Source: Microlunatus antarcticus (GTDB lineage: Bacteria; Actinomycetota; Actinomycetes; Propionibacteriales; Propionibacteriaceae). From it: a stretch of 64,000 bases of DNA. Where the stretch lies: NCBI RefSeq assembly GCF_014193425.1, contig NZ_JACHZG010000001.1, positions 3,286,001 to 3,350,000 on the forward strand, given 5' to 3'. Positions 1 through 9,935 of the stretch are shown here, piece by piece. Position 1 is the first letter of the stretch; every line of letters starts with the position of its first letter. The position numbers were made by a program, and so were the translations under genes. Under the pieces are notes generated by a model that worked only from the letters and a program-made list of their open reading frames with translations, ran no database searches and was not told where the DNA came from.

Positions 1-2
1 AC

Positions 3-1424
3 CAGCCCACCTTCATCCAGCTGCGCACGATCATCGCCTGGCCCTCGCCCACCAAGCAGAACACCGAGGGCGCCCACGGCAGCGCGCTCGGCAAGGACGA
101 GGTGGCGGCCCTCAAGGAGGTGCTCGGCTTCGACCCGGCGAAGAGCTTCGACGTCGACCCCGAGGTCCTGGCCCACACCCGCGGGCTGCGCGACCGCGGT
201 GAGGCCGCCCAGGCCGAGTGGCAGAAGGGCTTCGACACCTGGGCCGCCACCCGCTCCGACGAGAAGGCGCTCTACGACCGGATGGTCGACGACGAGCTGA
301 CCCCGGGCTGGGAGGAGGCGCTCCCGACCTGGGACGCCGACCCCAAGGGCGTCGCCACCCGCGCCGCCTCCGGCAGCGTGCTCACCGCGCTCGCTCCCCG
401 CCTGCCCGAGCTCTGGGGCGGATCAGCCGACCTGGCCGGCTCGAACAACACCACCCCCAAGGGCCAGCCGAGCTTCCTGCCGACCGACCGGCAGACCGAG
501 GAGTTCCAGGGGAGCCCGTACGGCCGGGTGCTGCACTTCGGCATCCGCGAGCACGCGATGGGCGCCATCCTCAACGGCATCAAGGTCCACGGCGGCACGC
601 GTCCCTACGGCGGCACCTTCCTCACCTTCTCCGACTACATGCGCGGTGCGGTGCGGCTGTCGGCCCTGATGCGGGTGCCCGTCACCTACGTCTGGACCCA
701 CGACTCCATCGGCCTGGGCGAGGACGGCCCGACCCACCAGCCGATCGAGCACGTCTCCTCCCTCCGGCTCATCCCGGGGCTCGACGTCGTCCGCCCGGCC
801 GACGCGAACGAGACGGCGGCCTCCTGGGCGGCGATCCTGCACAACTCCGACCGGCCGGCCGCGCTGATCCTCAGCCGGCAGAACCTGCCGATCGTGCCGC
901 GCGGGGCCGACGGCTACGCCACCACCGAGGGCGTGGCCAAGGGCGCGTACGTGCTCAAGGAGTTCGGCGACGCCGACGCGGACAAGACCGTGATCATCGT
1001 CGCCACCGGTTCCGAGGTCCCGCTCGCGGTCGCCGCGGCCGAGGTGCTGGCCGGCGAGGGCGTCAAGACCCGCGTGGTCTCGATGCCGTGCCGCGAGTGG
1101 TTCGACGAGCAGGACGACGCCTACCGCGAGTCGGTCATCCCGGCCGCCGTCAAGGCGCGGGTCAGCGTCGAGGCCGGGGTCTCCGGCAGCTGGCGCGACA
1201 TCGTCGGCGACGCCGGCCGGATCGTCAGCATCAACCACTACGGCGCGAGCGCCGACGGTGCGCTGCTGTTCAAGGAGTTCGGGTTCACCCCCGAGACCGT
1301 GGCCGCAGCGGCGCGCGAGAGCCTCGCCCACGCCGACGAGGCGGGAGCCCCGCTGCACGCGGCGGCCTCCGGCCCCAAGAACACCGGCGACCACGAGCCC
1401 GACGCCGGCGCCACGATCAGCTGA
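3..1424 (+). CDS. tkt: transketolase, C-terminal part (cut by window start)
   Basis: Thiamine-diphosphate enzyme of the non-oxidative pentose phosphate pathway, moving two-carbon units between ketose and aldose phosphates in the cytoplasm. The reading frame is open from base 3, so the first part, with the ThDP pyrophosphate-binding domain, lies outside the window; 473 residues are visible. The pyrimidine-binding domain is clear: the FGIREHAMG stretch near base 540 carries the catalytic glutamate, followed by SDYMR and the [16 protein letters not shown] loop. The C-terminal domain ends in a short Asp/Gly-rich tail. tal starts 40 bp downstream, as in actinobacterial tkt-tal operons. Identity is firm; the true start is unseen. 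Confidence 0.97.
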   Translation, partial: QPTFIQLRTIIAWPSPTKQNTEGAHGSALGKDEVAALKEVLGFDPAKSFDVDPEVLAHTRGLRDRGEAAQAEWQKGFDTWAATRSDEKALYDRMVDDELTPGWEEALPTWDADPKGVATRAASGSVLTALAPRLPELWGGSADLAGSNNTTPKGQPSFLPTDRQTEEFQGSPYGRVLHFGIREHAMGAILNGIKVHGGTRPYGGTFLTFSDYMRGAVRLSALMRVPVTYVWTHDSIGLGEDGPTHQPIEHVSSLRLIPGLDVVRPADANETAASWAAILHNSDRPAALILSRQNLPIVPRGADGYATTEGVAKGAYVLKEFGDADADKTVIIVATGSEVPLAVAAAEVLAGEGVKTRVVSMPCREWFDEQDDAYRESVIPAAVKARVSVEAGVSGSWRDIVGDAGRIVSINHYGASADGALLFKEFGFTPETVAAAARESLAHADEAGAPLHAAASGPKNTGDHEPDAGATIS

Positions 1425-1464
1425 GCACCATCACACCCACCCATCTCGCGAACGAAGGACGACC

Positions 1465-2619
1465 ATGAGCGATCGACTGAAGGGCCTCGCCGACGAAGGC
1501 GTGTCCATCTGGCTGGACGACCTGTCCCGCGAACGCCTGAACACGGGCAACCTCGAGGGCCTGATCAAGAACTCGTCGGTCAGCGGTGTCACCACCAACC
1601 CGACGATCTTCGCCTCGGCGCTCTCCAACGGGGCGGCGTACAACGACCAGGTGCGTGAGCTCGCCGCCCGGGACACCGCCGTGGCGGACGCCATCAAGGC
1701 GCTGACCTCGGACGACGTGCGCCACGCGTGCGACCTGTTCAAGGGCGTGTACGAGGCGACGAACGGGGTCGACGGACGCGTGTCCATCGAGGTCGAGCCC
1801 GGTCTGGCCATGGACACCGAGGGCACCACCGCCCAGGCGTCCGACCTGTGGAAGATCGTCGACCGGCCCAACGTGCTGATCAAGATCCCCGCGACGAAGC
1901 CGGGCCTGCCGGCCATCACCTCGGCCATCGGCGAGGGGATCAGCGTGAACGTGACGCTCATCTTCTCGCTCGAGCGCTACCGCGCGGTGATGGACGCCTA
2001 CCTGACCGGTCTGGAGCAGGCCGCGGCCAACGGCCACGACCTCAGCCGCATCCAGTCGGTCGCGTCGTTCTTCATCTCGCGCGTCGACTCCGAGGTCGAC
2101 AAGCGGCTCGACGCCATCGGCAGCGACGAGGCCAAGGCGCTCAAGGGCAAGGCGGCCATCGCCAACGGCCGGCTGGCCTACGCCGCGTACGAGGAGGTCT
2201 TCGCCTCGGAGCGCTTCGCCGCGCTGCAGGAGAAGGGCGCCAACCGGCAGCGGCCGCTGTGGGCCTCGACCGGGGTCAAGAGCCCGGACCTGCCCGACAC
2301 GGTCTACGTGTCCGAGCTCGTGGTGGCCAACACCGTCAACACCATGCCGGAGAAGACCATGCAGGCCTTCGCCGACCACGGTGAGCTCACCGGCGACCGC
2401 GTGAGCGGGACCGAGGAGGAGGCGTCGGAGACCTTCGCGCAGCTGGAGGCCGTCGGGGTCGACCTCGACGACGTCTGGGACGTGCTCGAGAAAGAGGGCG
2501 TCGACAAGTTCGACAAGTCCTGGGCCGAGCTCGTCGAGACGGTGCAGACCGCCCTCGACGACGCCAAGAAGGGCAAGACGCCGGGCGAGTCGACGGACGT
2601 CGACGACCCCAACAGCTGA
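1465..2619 (+). CDS. tal: transaldolase
   Basis: Transaldolase (384 residues) transfers a dihydroxyacetone unit from sedoheptulose 7-phosphate to glyceraldehyde 3-phosphate. The ATG at 1465 is preceded by GAAGGA and directly follows tkt. The N-terminal [10 protein letters not shown] motif and the Schiff-base lysine in VLIKIPAT (about K140) are present, with [17 protein letters not shown] and the [13 protein letters not shown] segment typical of the longer actinobacterial (TalB-like, about 370 residue) class. A strong hairpin follows within 12 bp of the stop. In most actinobacteria zwf and opcA come next; here pgl does. Confidence 0.97.
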   Translation: MSDRLKGLADEGVSIWLDDLSRERLNTGNLEGLIKNSSVSGVTTNPTIFASALSNGAAYNDQVRELAARDTAVADAIKALTSDDVRHACDLFKGVYEATNGVDGRVSIEVEPGLAMDTEGTTAQASDLWKIVDRPNVLIKIPATKPGLPAITSAIGEGISVNVTLIFSLERYRAVMDAYLTGLEQAAANGHDLSRIQSVASFFISRVDSEVDKRLDAIGSDEAKALKGKAAIANGRLAYAAYEEVFASERFAALQEKGANRQRPLWASTGVKSPDLPDTVYVSELVVANTVNTMPEKTMQAFADHGELTGDRVSGTEEEASETFAQLEAVGVDLDDVWDVLEKEGVDKFDKSWAELVETVQTALDDAKKGKTPGESTDVDDPNS

Positions 2620-2630
2620 GAGCTGACCCT

Positions 2631-2665
2631 GACGCCGGACGGACCCTCGTGGTCCGTCCGGCGTC
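2631..2665 (+). terminator. perfect 15-bp stem hairpin after tal
   Basis: Arms GACGCCGGACGGACC (2631-2645) and GGTCCGTCCGGCGTC (2651-2665) pair perfectly around a 5-nt loop. It sits 11 bp after the tal stop. No long U-tract follows, which is usual for GC-rich actinobacterial terminators. It argues that pgl is at least partly transcribed on its own and that the possible GTG at 2666, flush against the stem, is not the pgl start. Confidence 0.8.
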
Positions 2666-2713
2666 GTGTCTCCGCACCGCGCGGAGGCTGCTGCCGAAGG
2701 AGCGTGCCGCACC

Positions 2714-3463
2714 GTGCCCACCCCCGCTGAGATCGTCGTCCACGACGGCCCCGACGCCGTCGCCGAGGCGCTGGCCGCCCGGCTGACGAGCACCCTCGCC
2801 GACCTCCAGGCGCGGGGGCGCACGCCCCAGGTGTGCCTCACCGGCGGCGGCATCGCGACGAAGGCGTACGCCCGCCTCGCCGCCGACGGGCCCGGCGACG
2901 TGGACTGGTCGCGGGTCTCCCTGTGGTGGGGCGACGAACGCTTCGTCCCGGCCGGCGACCCCGACCGCAACGCCGACGGCACGCTCGACGTGCTGCGCGG
3001 TCCCCTGCGCCTCGACGAGCGCTTCGTGCACGTCATGCCCTCCTCCGACGGCGACCTCGACCTCGACGAGGCGGCCGCGGCGTACGCGGCCGAGCTCGGG
3101 AACACGGTCTTCGACGTCTGCCTGCTCGGCATGGGCCCGGACGGGCACGTGGCCTCGTTGTTCCCGGGTCACCCGTCGCTGCGGACGCCGGGTTCGGTCA
3201 TCGCCGTCCGGGACTCGCCCAAGCCGCCTCCGGACCGGATCAGCGTGACCATGGACGTCATCGACCGGTCGCGCCAGGTGTGGTTCTGCGTGAGCGGGGC
3301 CGAGAAGGCCGAGGCGGTGGCGAAGGGGGTGCTGGGCACCGGTCCCGACCCCGTGCCGGCCGCGCTGGCCTCCGGGACCGAGGCGACGATCTGGCTCGTG
3401 GACACGGCTGCGGCCGCCGACCTGCCCGCCGACGTCGAGACCGTCGCGGGCTCGTCCCGCTAG
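2714..3463 (+). CDS. pgl: 6-phosphogluconolactonase
   Basis: Hydrolyses 6-phosphogluconolactone to 6-phosphogluconate in the oxidative pentose phosphate branch; cytoplasmic. Family marks are the LTGGG loop, WWGDERFV, and LGMGPDGHVASLFPGH (NagB/RpiA-like fold). I chose the GTG at 2714 (249 residues), with GAAGGAG about ten bases upstream; another GTG at 2666 is in frame but abuts the preceding terminator stem. The enzyme's upstream partner glucose-6-phosphate dehydrogenase (zwf) and its OpcA partner are not adjacent, unlike the usual actinobacterial tal-zwf-opcA-pgl order. Confidence 0.94.
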   Translation: MPTPAEIVVHDGPDAVAEALAARLTSTLADLQARGRTPQVCLTGGGIATKAYARLAADGPGDVDWSRVSLWWGDERFVPAGDPDRNADGTLDVLRGPLRLDERFVHVMPSSDGDLDLDEAAAAYAAELGNTVFDVCLLGMGPDGHVASLFPGHPSLRTPGSVIAVRDSPKPPPDRISVTMDVIDRSRQVWFCVSGAEKAEAVAKGVLGTGPDPVPAALASGTEATIWLVDTAAAADLPADVETVAGSSR

Positions 3464-3475
3464 TCGCGGCGGGAG

Positions 3476-4165
3476 TCAGGCGCGCGGGCGCCGGTTCCTC
3501 GGGCGCAGGCGCCCGTCGAGCGCCTTCAGCGCGACCGCGAGCACCAGCGCCAGGACGACGACCAGGCTCGTGACGCCGATCGCCCGCGGGTAGCCGAGGT
3601 CCGCCGCGTCCATAAAGGGGTACGGGTACCACCCCGTGATCGCCCCGCGGACGAAGGTGCCGACGATCCAGGCGACCGGCCAGACGAAGGCCCACGCGAC
3701 AGCGCCCCAGGTGATCCGGGGCCGCGGCCCGACCAGCAGCCACACGCCGATCGTCGCGACGGGCGACACGATGTGCAAGGCGGCGTTCGTCCACAGGGCG
3801 AGCCCGTCGAGGTGCACGAGCCGCGCGAGCAGGGTGTTGTAGACGATCCCCGTGATGGCGATCGCGAGCAAGGAGTCCAGCCGCAGGACCCGCCAGGCCC
3901 GTCCGTCCCGCGTGGGCGCCAGGGCGAGGGTGATCGAGGCGACCAGCACGAGGACGTTGCTCTGGATGGTGAAGTAGCTGACCAGCCGGGCGAGCCGGAT
4001 CGCGACGCCGGTGTCGGCCGCGGTCTCCCCCGTGTTCACGTCCGTCCCGCCCGCGAGGATCAGCCCGAGCTGGACGACGAGCGCGACCCGCACGACCAGC
4101 GCGACCGCCCCGTGCAGGTAGCGCGCGAGGACGTCGGGCCGAGCCGGGATGGTCGCGTCGGTCAC
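3476..4165 (-). CDS. Pr6Pr-type integral membrane protein
   Basis: A 229-residue membrane protein with about six hydrophobic helices. The FTIQSNVLV segment, the LHIVSPVATIGVWLL stretch and the YPFMDAADLGY loop are the signature of the Pr6Pr (FAR-17a/AIG1-like) family, for which no firm biochemical role is known in bacteria. The GTG start (4165-4163) overlaps the TGA of the preceding gene by four bases (GTGA), so it is probably translationally coupled to it and, through that gene, to rbpA. The C-terminus is Arg-rich and cytosolic. Convergent with pgl, 12 bp away. Confidence 0.8.
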   Translation of the reverse strand: MTDATIPARPDVLARYLHGAVALVVRVALVVQLGLILAGGTDVNTGETAADTGVAIRLARLVSYFTIQSNVLVLVASITLALAPTRDGRAWRVLRLDSLLAIAITGIVYNTLLARLVHLDGLALWTNAALHIVSPVATIGVWLLVGPRPRITWGAVAWAFVWPVAWIVGTFVRGAITGWYPYPFMDAADLGYPRAIGVTSLVVVLALVLAVALKALDGRLRPRNRRPRA

Positions 4166-4575
4166 CGCAGCTCCACGCCGTCGAGCAGCTCGCGCATCGT
4201 GCGCTGCGGGTCGGCGGACCCGAGGACGTTCTCCCCCCGCCGGAGCAGGCAGCAGACGGTCCGGGCGTGGTCGCCGCCAACGGTCCGGGTGGAGGCGACC
4301 CGGGCCTGCTCCCAGAGACAGGCGGTCTCGAGGACGTACGGCTGCAGGAGCTCCCAGGTGGTCCGGTCGGTCGTGCCGAGGAGGCCCGAGTTCATCGGGA
4401 TGCCGGCCAGCCAGGCGAGCACCTCGTCGATGCGGTGGGCGTCGCGTACGGGGGCACCCACCGTTGCCCCGGCGAAGACCCCGAGGAACGTCGCGACCGC
4501 CAGGTCCACGGCGTCCGACGCGTACAGGCCCTCGAAGCCGGCGTACCGCGGAGGTGGCCGCGGCGGGACGGTCAG
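4162..4575 (-). CDS. hypothetical protein, probable CTG start coupled to rbpA
   Basis: A 137-residue protein I do not recognise. It begins in the last base pairs of rbpA: the only candidate initiator near the rbpA stop is a CTG (4575-4573) that forms a CTGA overlap with the rbpA TGA, and the next start in frame is a GTG (V in DAVDLAV) 22 codons inside. No ATG, GTG or TTG exists in frame in the preceding 20 bases. Its end overlaps the downstream Pr6Pr gene by GTGA. The sequence has an Ala/Val/Gly-rich helix (VATFLGVFAGATVGAPV) and a Cys-Cys pair near the C-terminus, with no obvious catalytic motif. Real-gene status rests on the tight overlaps and codon bias. Confidence 0.6.
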   Translation of the reverse strand: MTVPPRPPPRYAGFEGLYASDAVDLAVATFLGVFAGATVGAPVRDAHRIDEVLAWLAGIPMNSGLLGTTDRTTWELLQPYVLETACLWEQARVASTRTVGGDHARTVCCLLRRGENVLGSADPQRTMRELLDGVELR

Positions 4576-4931
4576 TAGATGACCTCGCCGCGCGCACGCC
4601 GGTCGCGCAGCGTCTGGAGCGCCTCGCTCAGGATCGTGGCGGCCTCGTGGTCGCTCCGCCGTTCCTTCACGTACGCAAGGTGCGTCTTGTACGGCTCGTT
4701 CTTCGGCGGGGGCGGGGGGTTCTTCGAGTCCAGGTTGGACGGCATCCCGCAGCGCGGGCAGTCCCACACCGACGGGACGGCGGCGTCGGCGGCGAAGGCC
4801 GGCCGCGTCTCGTGCCCGGACGAGCAGTAGTAGGAGACGTAGAGCCTCGCCGCGGTGTCCCCGCGCTCGGCCTCGCCCATCGGTCCTGCGCCGACCCGGC
4901 TACCCCGGATCGCACTCCCGCTACCAGCCAC
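4572..4931 (-). CDS. rbpA: RNA polymerase-binding protein RbpA
   Basis: RbpA binds the primary sigma factor and the RNA polymerase beta subunit and stabilises open complexes; found only in actinobacteria. The 119-residue protein has the zinc-binding core C36-x3-H40 and C58-x2-C61, the DCPRCGMPSNLD turn, and the C-terminal sigma-interaction region with KTHLAYVKERRS. The N-terminal tail is longer and more Gly-rich than in Mycobacterium. GTG start (4931) has GGGGGATC upstream. It leads a three-gene run with two 4-bp overlaps. Divergent intergenic space to secG is about 115 bp. Confidence 0.93.
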   Translation of the reverse strand: MAGSGSAIRGSRVGAGPMGEAERGDTAARLYVSYYCSSGHETRPAFAADAAVPSVWDCPRCGMPSNLDSKNPPPPPKNEPYKTHLAYVKERRSDHEAATILSEALQTLRDRRARGEVIY

Positions 4932-5047
4932 CGTCTGATCCCCCGATCATTGCTTGTGGGGCGAGCACATCACGCCCGTCGCCCGTGCACATCCTCGGAC
5001 GTGCGAATGTGAGACGTCCGGTCGGCGCGCCGACGGAGGTCGTGGTC

Positions 5048-5293
5048 CTACGAGCCGAGCTTGTAGAGCAGCCCCAGCGCCACGATGCAGGCCAGCCAGA
5101 TCACCGCGATGATGATCGTCAGCCGGTCGAGGTTGCGCTCGGCGACCGACGAGCCGCCCATCGACGACGAGATCCCGCCGCCGAAGAGGTCGGACAGGCC
5201 ACCGCCGCGGCCCTTGTGGAGCAGCACGAACAGCGCCAGCGTCACGCTGGTCACGACCAGCACGATCGTGAAGATCAGGATCGGGGTGGTCAT
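5048..5293 (-). CDS. secG: preprotein translocase subunit SecG
   Basis: Small SecYEG accessory subunit in the cytoplasmic membrane. The 81-residue product has two transmembrane helices separated by the typical LLHKGRGGGLSDLFGGG loop, followed by the NLDRLTIIIAVIWL second helix. I chose the ATG at 5293; a GTG at 5314 in the same frame would add seven residues. In actinobacteria secG normally follows tpiA, and it does here, after a 230-bp gap with a strong palindrome. Confidence 0.93.
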   Translation of the reverse strand: MTTPILIFTIVLVVTSVTLALFVLLHKGRGGGLSDLFGGGISSSMGGSSVAERNLDRLTIIIAVIWLACIVALGLLYKLGS

Positions 5294-5419
5294 CAGGGGC
5301 ACGAGCACAGGCACGCGCCAACTTTAACCCAGGCCCACGACGGGACCGTACGTCCGAGCGTCGGCACCCGTCGTGGCGGGAGGTCGGCCGGCCGACCCGC
5401 TCTGCACGAGAAACTGGCA

Positions 5420-5447
5420 CTGGCCACACCAGATCTGGTGTGGCCAG
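5420..5447. terminator. perfect 28-bp palindrome between tpiA and secG
   Basis: The two 14-base halves (CTGGCCACACCAGA and TCTGGTGTGGCCAG) are exact reverse complements with no spacer. It lies about 75 bp after the tpiA stop and about 125 bp before the secG start. Folded as RNA it would give a strong hairpin, so a terminator or attenuator of the tpiA transcript is the simplest reading; as DNA it could also be a dyad operator. A second short palindrome TTCACGTGAA sits at 5457-5466. Confidence 0.55.
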
Positions 5448-5523
5448 CGTCGGATTTTCACGTGAACGTGAAGAACCTGTGACTCGTGGGGCAGGAACTG
5501 CGACGGCGGGTGCCGCGAGTGGG

Positions 5524-6309
5524 TCAGGCGGGCAGGTCGTAGAACCGCGCGATGGCGGAGAACTCGTCCACCTTGAGGCTGGACCCGCCGACCAGGCAGC
5601 CGTCCACGTCGGGCTGGGCCATGGTGGCCGCGACGTTGTCGGCCTTGACCGAACCGCCGTAGAGCACGCGAACCGTGTCGGCGACGGCGTCGGAGTAGAG
5701 CTCGGCCACGACGCCGCGGACCGCGCTGCACACCTCCTGCGCGTTCTCCGGGCTCGCGACCTCGCCGGTCCCGATCGCCCACACGGGCTCGTACGCAATG
5801 ACGACGGAGGCGGCCTGCTCGGCCGTGATGTCGGCGAGGGCCGCGTGGACCTGGGCCTCGACGTAGGCGACGTGGTCGCCGGACTGCCGCACGTCCCGGC
5901 CCTCCCCGACGCAGATGATCGGCGCGATGCCGGCCGCGATCGCCTTGCGGGCCTTGATGTTGACCAGCGCGTCGTCCTCGTGGTGGTAGAAGCGGCGCTC
6001 CGAGTGCCCGACGGTGACGTAGCGGCAGCCGAGCTTGGCCAGCATCGCCGCCGAGATCTCGCCGGTGTACTGACCCGCGTCGTTCGCCGAGACGTCCTGC
6101 GCGCCGTAGACCAGCTTGAGCCGGTCGCCGTCGATCAGCGTCTGCACCGAGCGGAGGTCGGTGAAGGGCGGCAGCACGACGACCTCGCAGCGCGCCGGGT
6201 CGTACTTCTTGTCCTCCAGCGTCCAGGCCAGCTTCTGCACCAGGCCCACCGCCTCGACGTGGTTGAGGTTCATCTTCCAGTTGCCGGCCATCAGCGGCGT
6301 GCGGGGCAC
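5524..6309 (-). CDS. tpiA: triosephosphate isomerase
   Basis: Interconverts dihydroxyacetone phosphate and glyceraldehyde 3-phosphate. The 261-residue TIM barrel shows AGNWKMN (catalytic Lys), VGHSERR (catalytic His), [11 protein letters not shown] (catalytic Glu) and the phosphate-binding YGGSVKADN and GGSSLK segments. I place the start at the GTG 6309-6307, with AAGGA six bases upstream; an ATG seven codons later would be too close to the barrel. It follows pgk by 57 bp on the same strand, in the usual gap-pgk-tpiA-secG order. Confidence 0.97.
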   Translation of the reverse strand: MPRTPLMAGNWKMNLNHVEAVGLVQKLAWTLEDKKYDPARCEVVVLPPFTDLRSVQTLIDGDRLKLVYGAQDVSANDAGQYTGEISAAMLAKLGCRYVTVGHSERRFYHHEDDALVNIKARKAIAAGIAPIICVGEGRDVRQSGDHVAYVEAQVHAALADITAEQAASVVIAYEPVWAIGTGEVASPENAQEVCSAVRGVVAELYSDAVADTVRVLYGGSVKADNVAATMAQPDVDGCLVGGSSLKVDEFSAIARFYDLPA

Positions 6310-6365
6310 AGGTGGTCCTTCGTCTGCTCGGGAGTGGTGCGGGGGGACGTACGGGTGGTGCCGGC

Positions 6366-7553
6366 TCAGCCCAGGACGGCCAGGCCGGGCAGCGTCTTGC
6401 CCTCGAGGTACTCGAGGCTGGCGCCGCCGCCGGTGGAGATGTGGCCGAAGTCGTCGTCGGCGAAGCCGAGGTCGCGCACCGCCGCGGCGGAGTCTCCCCC
6501 GCCGACCACCGACAGCCCGTCGACCTCGGTGAGGGCCTGGGCCACGGCCCGGGTCCCGTTCGCGAACGCCGCCCACTCGGCGACGCCCATCGGACCGTTC
6601 CAGAAGACGGTCTTCGCGCCGCGGACGACGTCGGCGAACGCCTTCGCGGACTCCGGACCGATGTCGAGGCCGAGCTGGTCGGCCGGCATCGCGTCGGCGG
6701 CGACCACGGTCGGCGTGGCGTCCGCCTTGAACTCGGGCGCCACGACGATGTCGGTCGGCAGCACGATCCGCTTGCCGGTCGCCTCCGCCTGCTCGAGGTA
6801 GCCGCGGACGGTGTCGATCTGGTCGCGCTCGAGGAGGCTGGTGCCGACCTCGTGGCCCTGGGCCGCGAGGAAGGTGAAGAGCATGCCGCCGCCGACCACG
6901 ACGGTGTCGGCGGTGCCGAGCAGGTTGGCGATCACGGCGAGCTTGTCCGACACCTTGGCGCCGCCGAGGACGACGACGTACGGGCGCTCGGGCGACTCGG
7001 TGAGACGCTTCAGCACCTCGACCTCGGCCAGCACGAGCCCGCCGGCCGCGTTCGGGAGCAGCGAGGCCACGTCGTACACGCTGGCCTGCTTGCGGTGCAC
7101 GACGCCGAAGCCGTCGGAGACGAAGACGTCGCCGAACGCGGCGTACCTCTGGGCCAGCTCGACGCGCTCGGCGTCGACCTTGGACTCCTCGGCGGGCTCG
7201 TAGCGGACGTTCTCGAGCATCCCGATCTCGCCGTCGGCCAGACCGGCGACCATCGCCTCGGCGGAGGGACCGACCACGTCCTGCGCCAGCACGACGTCGG
7301 TGCCGAGCAGCTCACCGAGGCGCTTCGCCGCCGGGGCGAGCGAGTACTTCGGGTTCACCTGGCCCTTGGGCCGGGCCAGGTGGGCCATCACGACGACCCG
7401 CGCCCCGGCCTCGCGCAGCTGGGTGAGGGTCGGCACGGACGCCCGGATGCGGCCGTCGTCGGTGATCGTCTCCCCGTCGAGGGGGACGTTCAGGTCGCAG
7501 CGGACGAGGACGCGCTTGCCGCGCAGGTCCCCCAGGTCGGCGACGGACTTCAT
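6366..7553 (-). CDS. pgk: phosphoglycerate kinase
   Basis: Makes ATP from 1,3-bisphosphoglycerate in lower glycolysis; cytoplasmic. The 395-residue length is standard. Visible marks are [11 protein letters not shown] near the N-terminus, [21 protein letters not shown] in the hinge region and the nucleotide loop [11 protein letters not shown] near the C-terminus. The ATG start is preceded by AAGGAGAG. It is separated from gap by 91 bp holding a strong hairpin, and from tpiA by 57 bp. Confidence 0.97.
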   Translation of the reverse strand: MKSVADLGDLRGKRVLVRCDLNVPLDGETITDDGRIRASVPTLTQLREAGARVVVMAHLARPKGQVNPKYSLAPAAKRLGELLGTDVVLAQDVVGPSAEAMVAGLADGEIGMLENVRYEPAEESKVDAERVELAQRYAAFGDVFVSDGFGVVHRKQASVYDVASLLPNAAGGLVLAEVEVLKRLTESPERPYVVVLGGAKVSDKLAVIANLLGTADTVVVGGGMLFTFLAAQGHEVGTSLLERDQIDTVRGYLEQAEATGKRIVLPTDIVVAPEFKADATPTVVAADAMPADQLGLDIGPESAKAFADVVRGAKTVFWNGPMGVAEWAAFANGTRAVAQALTEVDGLSVVGGGDSAAAVRDLGFADDDFGHISTGGGASLEYLEGKTLPGLAVLG

Positions 7554-7594
7554 CTGGGCTCTCCTTGGGTCGTGCTTCGGGTGCCGGACGTGGC

Positions 7595-7630
7595 GTGAGC
7601 CCGCCGGAGGAGGACCTCCGACGGGCTCAC
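7595..7630 (-). terminator. hairpin between gap and pgk
   Basis: Arms GTGAGCCCGCCGGAGG (7595-7610) and CCTCCGACGGGCTCAC (7615-7630) pair over 16 positions with one mismatch around a 4-nt loop. It lies 15 bp after the gap stop. It may cap the abundant gap message while letting some reads go on into pgk. Confidence 0.75.
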
Positions 7631-7644
7631 AGGACGAGCCTGGC

Positions 7645-8784
<1,140 letters not shown>

Positions 8785-8801
8785 TTACACGGCCGACGAC
8801 C

Positions 8802-9782
8802 TCAGTCGTCGAGCATGTCCGAGGTCAGCGACGCCTCGGTGCTCGGGATGCCGAGCTCGACGGCCTTCTTGTCGGCCGTGGCCAGCAGGCGCCGGATCCG
8901 GCCGGCGACCGCGTCCTTGGTGAGCTGCGGGGTGTGGAGCTGCCCCAGCTCCTCCAGGCTCGCCTGCTGGTGCTCGACGCGCAGGCTGCCCGCGATCCGC
9001 AGGTGCTCGGGGACGTCGTCGCCGAGGATCTCCAGGGCCCGCTCGACCCGGGCCCCGGCCGCGACCGCCGCGCGGGCGGAGCGGCGCAGGTTGGCGTCGT
9101 CGAAGTTGGCCAGCCGGTTGGCCGAGGCGCGCACCTCGCGGCGCATCCGACGCTCCTCCCAGGCCATCAGGGAGTCGTGGGCGCCGAGGTGGGTGAGCAG
9201 GGCGGCGATCGCGTCGCCGTCGCGGACGACCACGCGGTCGATGTTGCGGACCTCGCGGGCCTTGGCCGGGATGCCGAGCCGGCGCGCGGCCCCGACGAGG
9301 GCCAGCGCGGCCTCGGGCCCGGGGCAGGTGACCTCGAGGGCCATGGAACGGCCCGGCTCGGTCAGCGAGCCGTGGGCCAGGAACGCGCCGCGCCACGCCG
9401 CGATGCAGTCGCACAGACCCCCGCTGACCACCTGGGCGGGGAGGCCGCGCGCGGGACGCCCGCGGGAGTCGACCAGGCCGGTCTGACGGGCAAGCGCGTC
9501 GCCGTCCTTGACGACGCGGACCACGTAGCGCGTGCCGCGGCGCAGGCCGTTGCCGTTCACCACGACGAGGTCGCTGCTGTGGCCGAAGACGTCGGCGATG
9601 TCGGTACGCAGCCGGCGGGCGGCGGCACCGGTGTCGAGCTCGGCCTCGATCACGATCTTGCCGCTGACGACGTGGAGGCCGTTGGCGAAGCGGAGGGTGG
9701 TCGCCACCTCGGACTTGCGATCGCAGGGCTTCGTGACCTTGAAGGTCGCGAGCTCAGCCTTCACCTGCGCCGTCATCGCCAT
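8802..9782 (-). CDS. whiA: WhiA, DNA-binding developmental regulator
   Basis: WhiA is a sporulation/cell-division regulator in Streptomyces and is conserved in most Gram-positives. The 326-residue protein has an N-terminal domain related to LAGLIDADG endonucleases ([30 protein letters not shown]) and a C-terminal helix-turn-helix ([15 protein letters not shown]). I chose the ATG at 9782 (MAMTAQVK), matching the conserved family start; the frame stays open 23 codons upstream. It follows yvcK, as in the usual rapZ-yvcK-whiA cluster. Confidence 0.95.
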   Translation of the reverse strand: MAMTAQVKAELATFKVTKPCDRKSEVATTLRFANGLHVVSGKIVIEAELDTGAAARRLRTDIADVFGHSSDLVVVNGNGLRRGTRYVVRVVKDGDALARQTGLVDSRGRPARGLPAQVVSGGLCDCIAAWRGAFLAHGSLTEPGRSMALEVTCPGPEAALALVGAARRLGIPAKAREVRNIDRVVVRDGDAIAALLTHLGAHDSLMAWEERRMRREVRASANRLANFDDANLRRSARAAVAAGARVERALEILGDDVPEHLRIAGSLRVEHQQASLEELGQLHTPQLTKDAVAGRIRRLLATADKKAVELGIPSTEASLTSDMLDD

Positions 9783-9935
9783 GCTGGGAATGATGCCACG
9801 CGTGTCACGGACCCCCAGAAGTTCCGGGAGGGGTGAGAATGCGCGGCGCACCGCCTGGTACGGGCGGGTTCCGGGAGCGCCAGCGAGTGGAGCTCGGGCG
9901 GGGGGTGTGGGGGGTCGCCCCCCTCAGGACAGGGC

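Noticed and set aside
2666-2713. GTG at 2666 as pgl start.
   Set aside because: It directly abuts the terminator stem and lacks a ribosome site; the GTG at 2714 has a suitable one.
1417-3132. A 571-codon minus-strand frame across tal and pgl.
   Set aside because: It crosses two well-defined genes and a terminator; composition is typical of a shadow frame.
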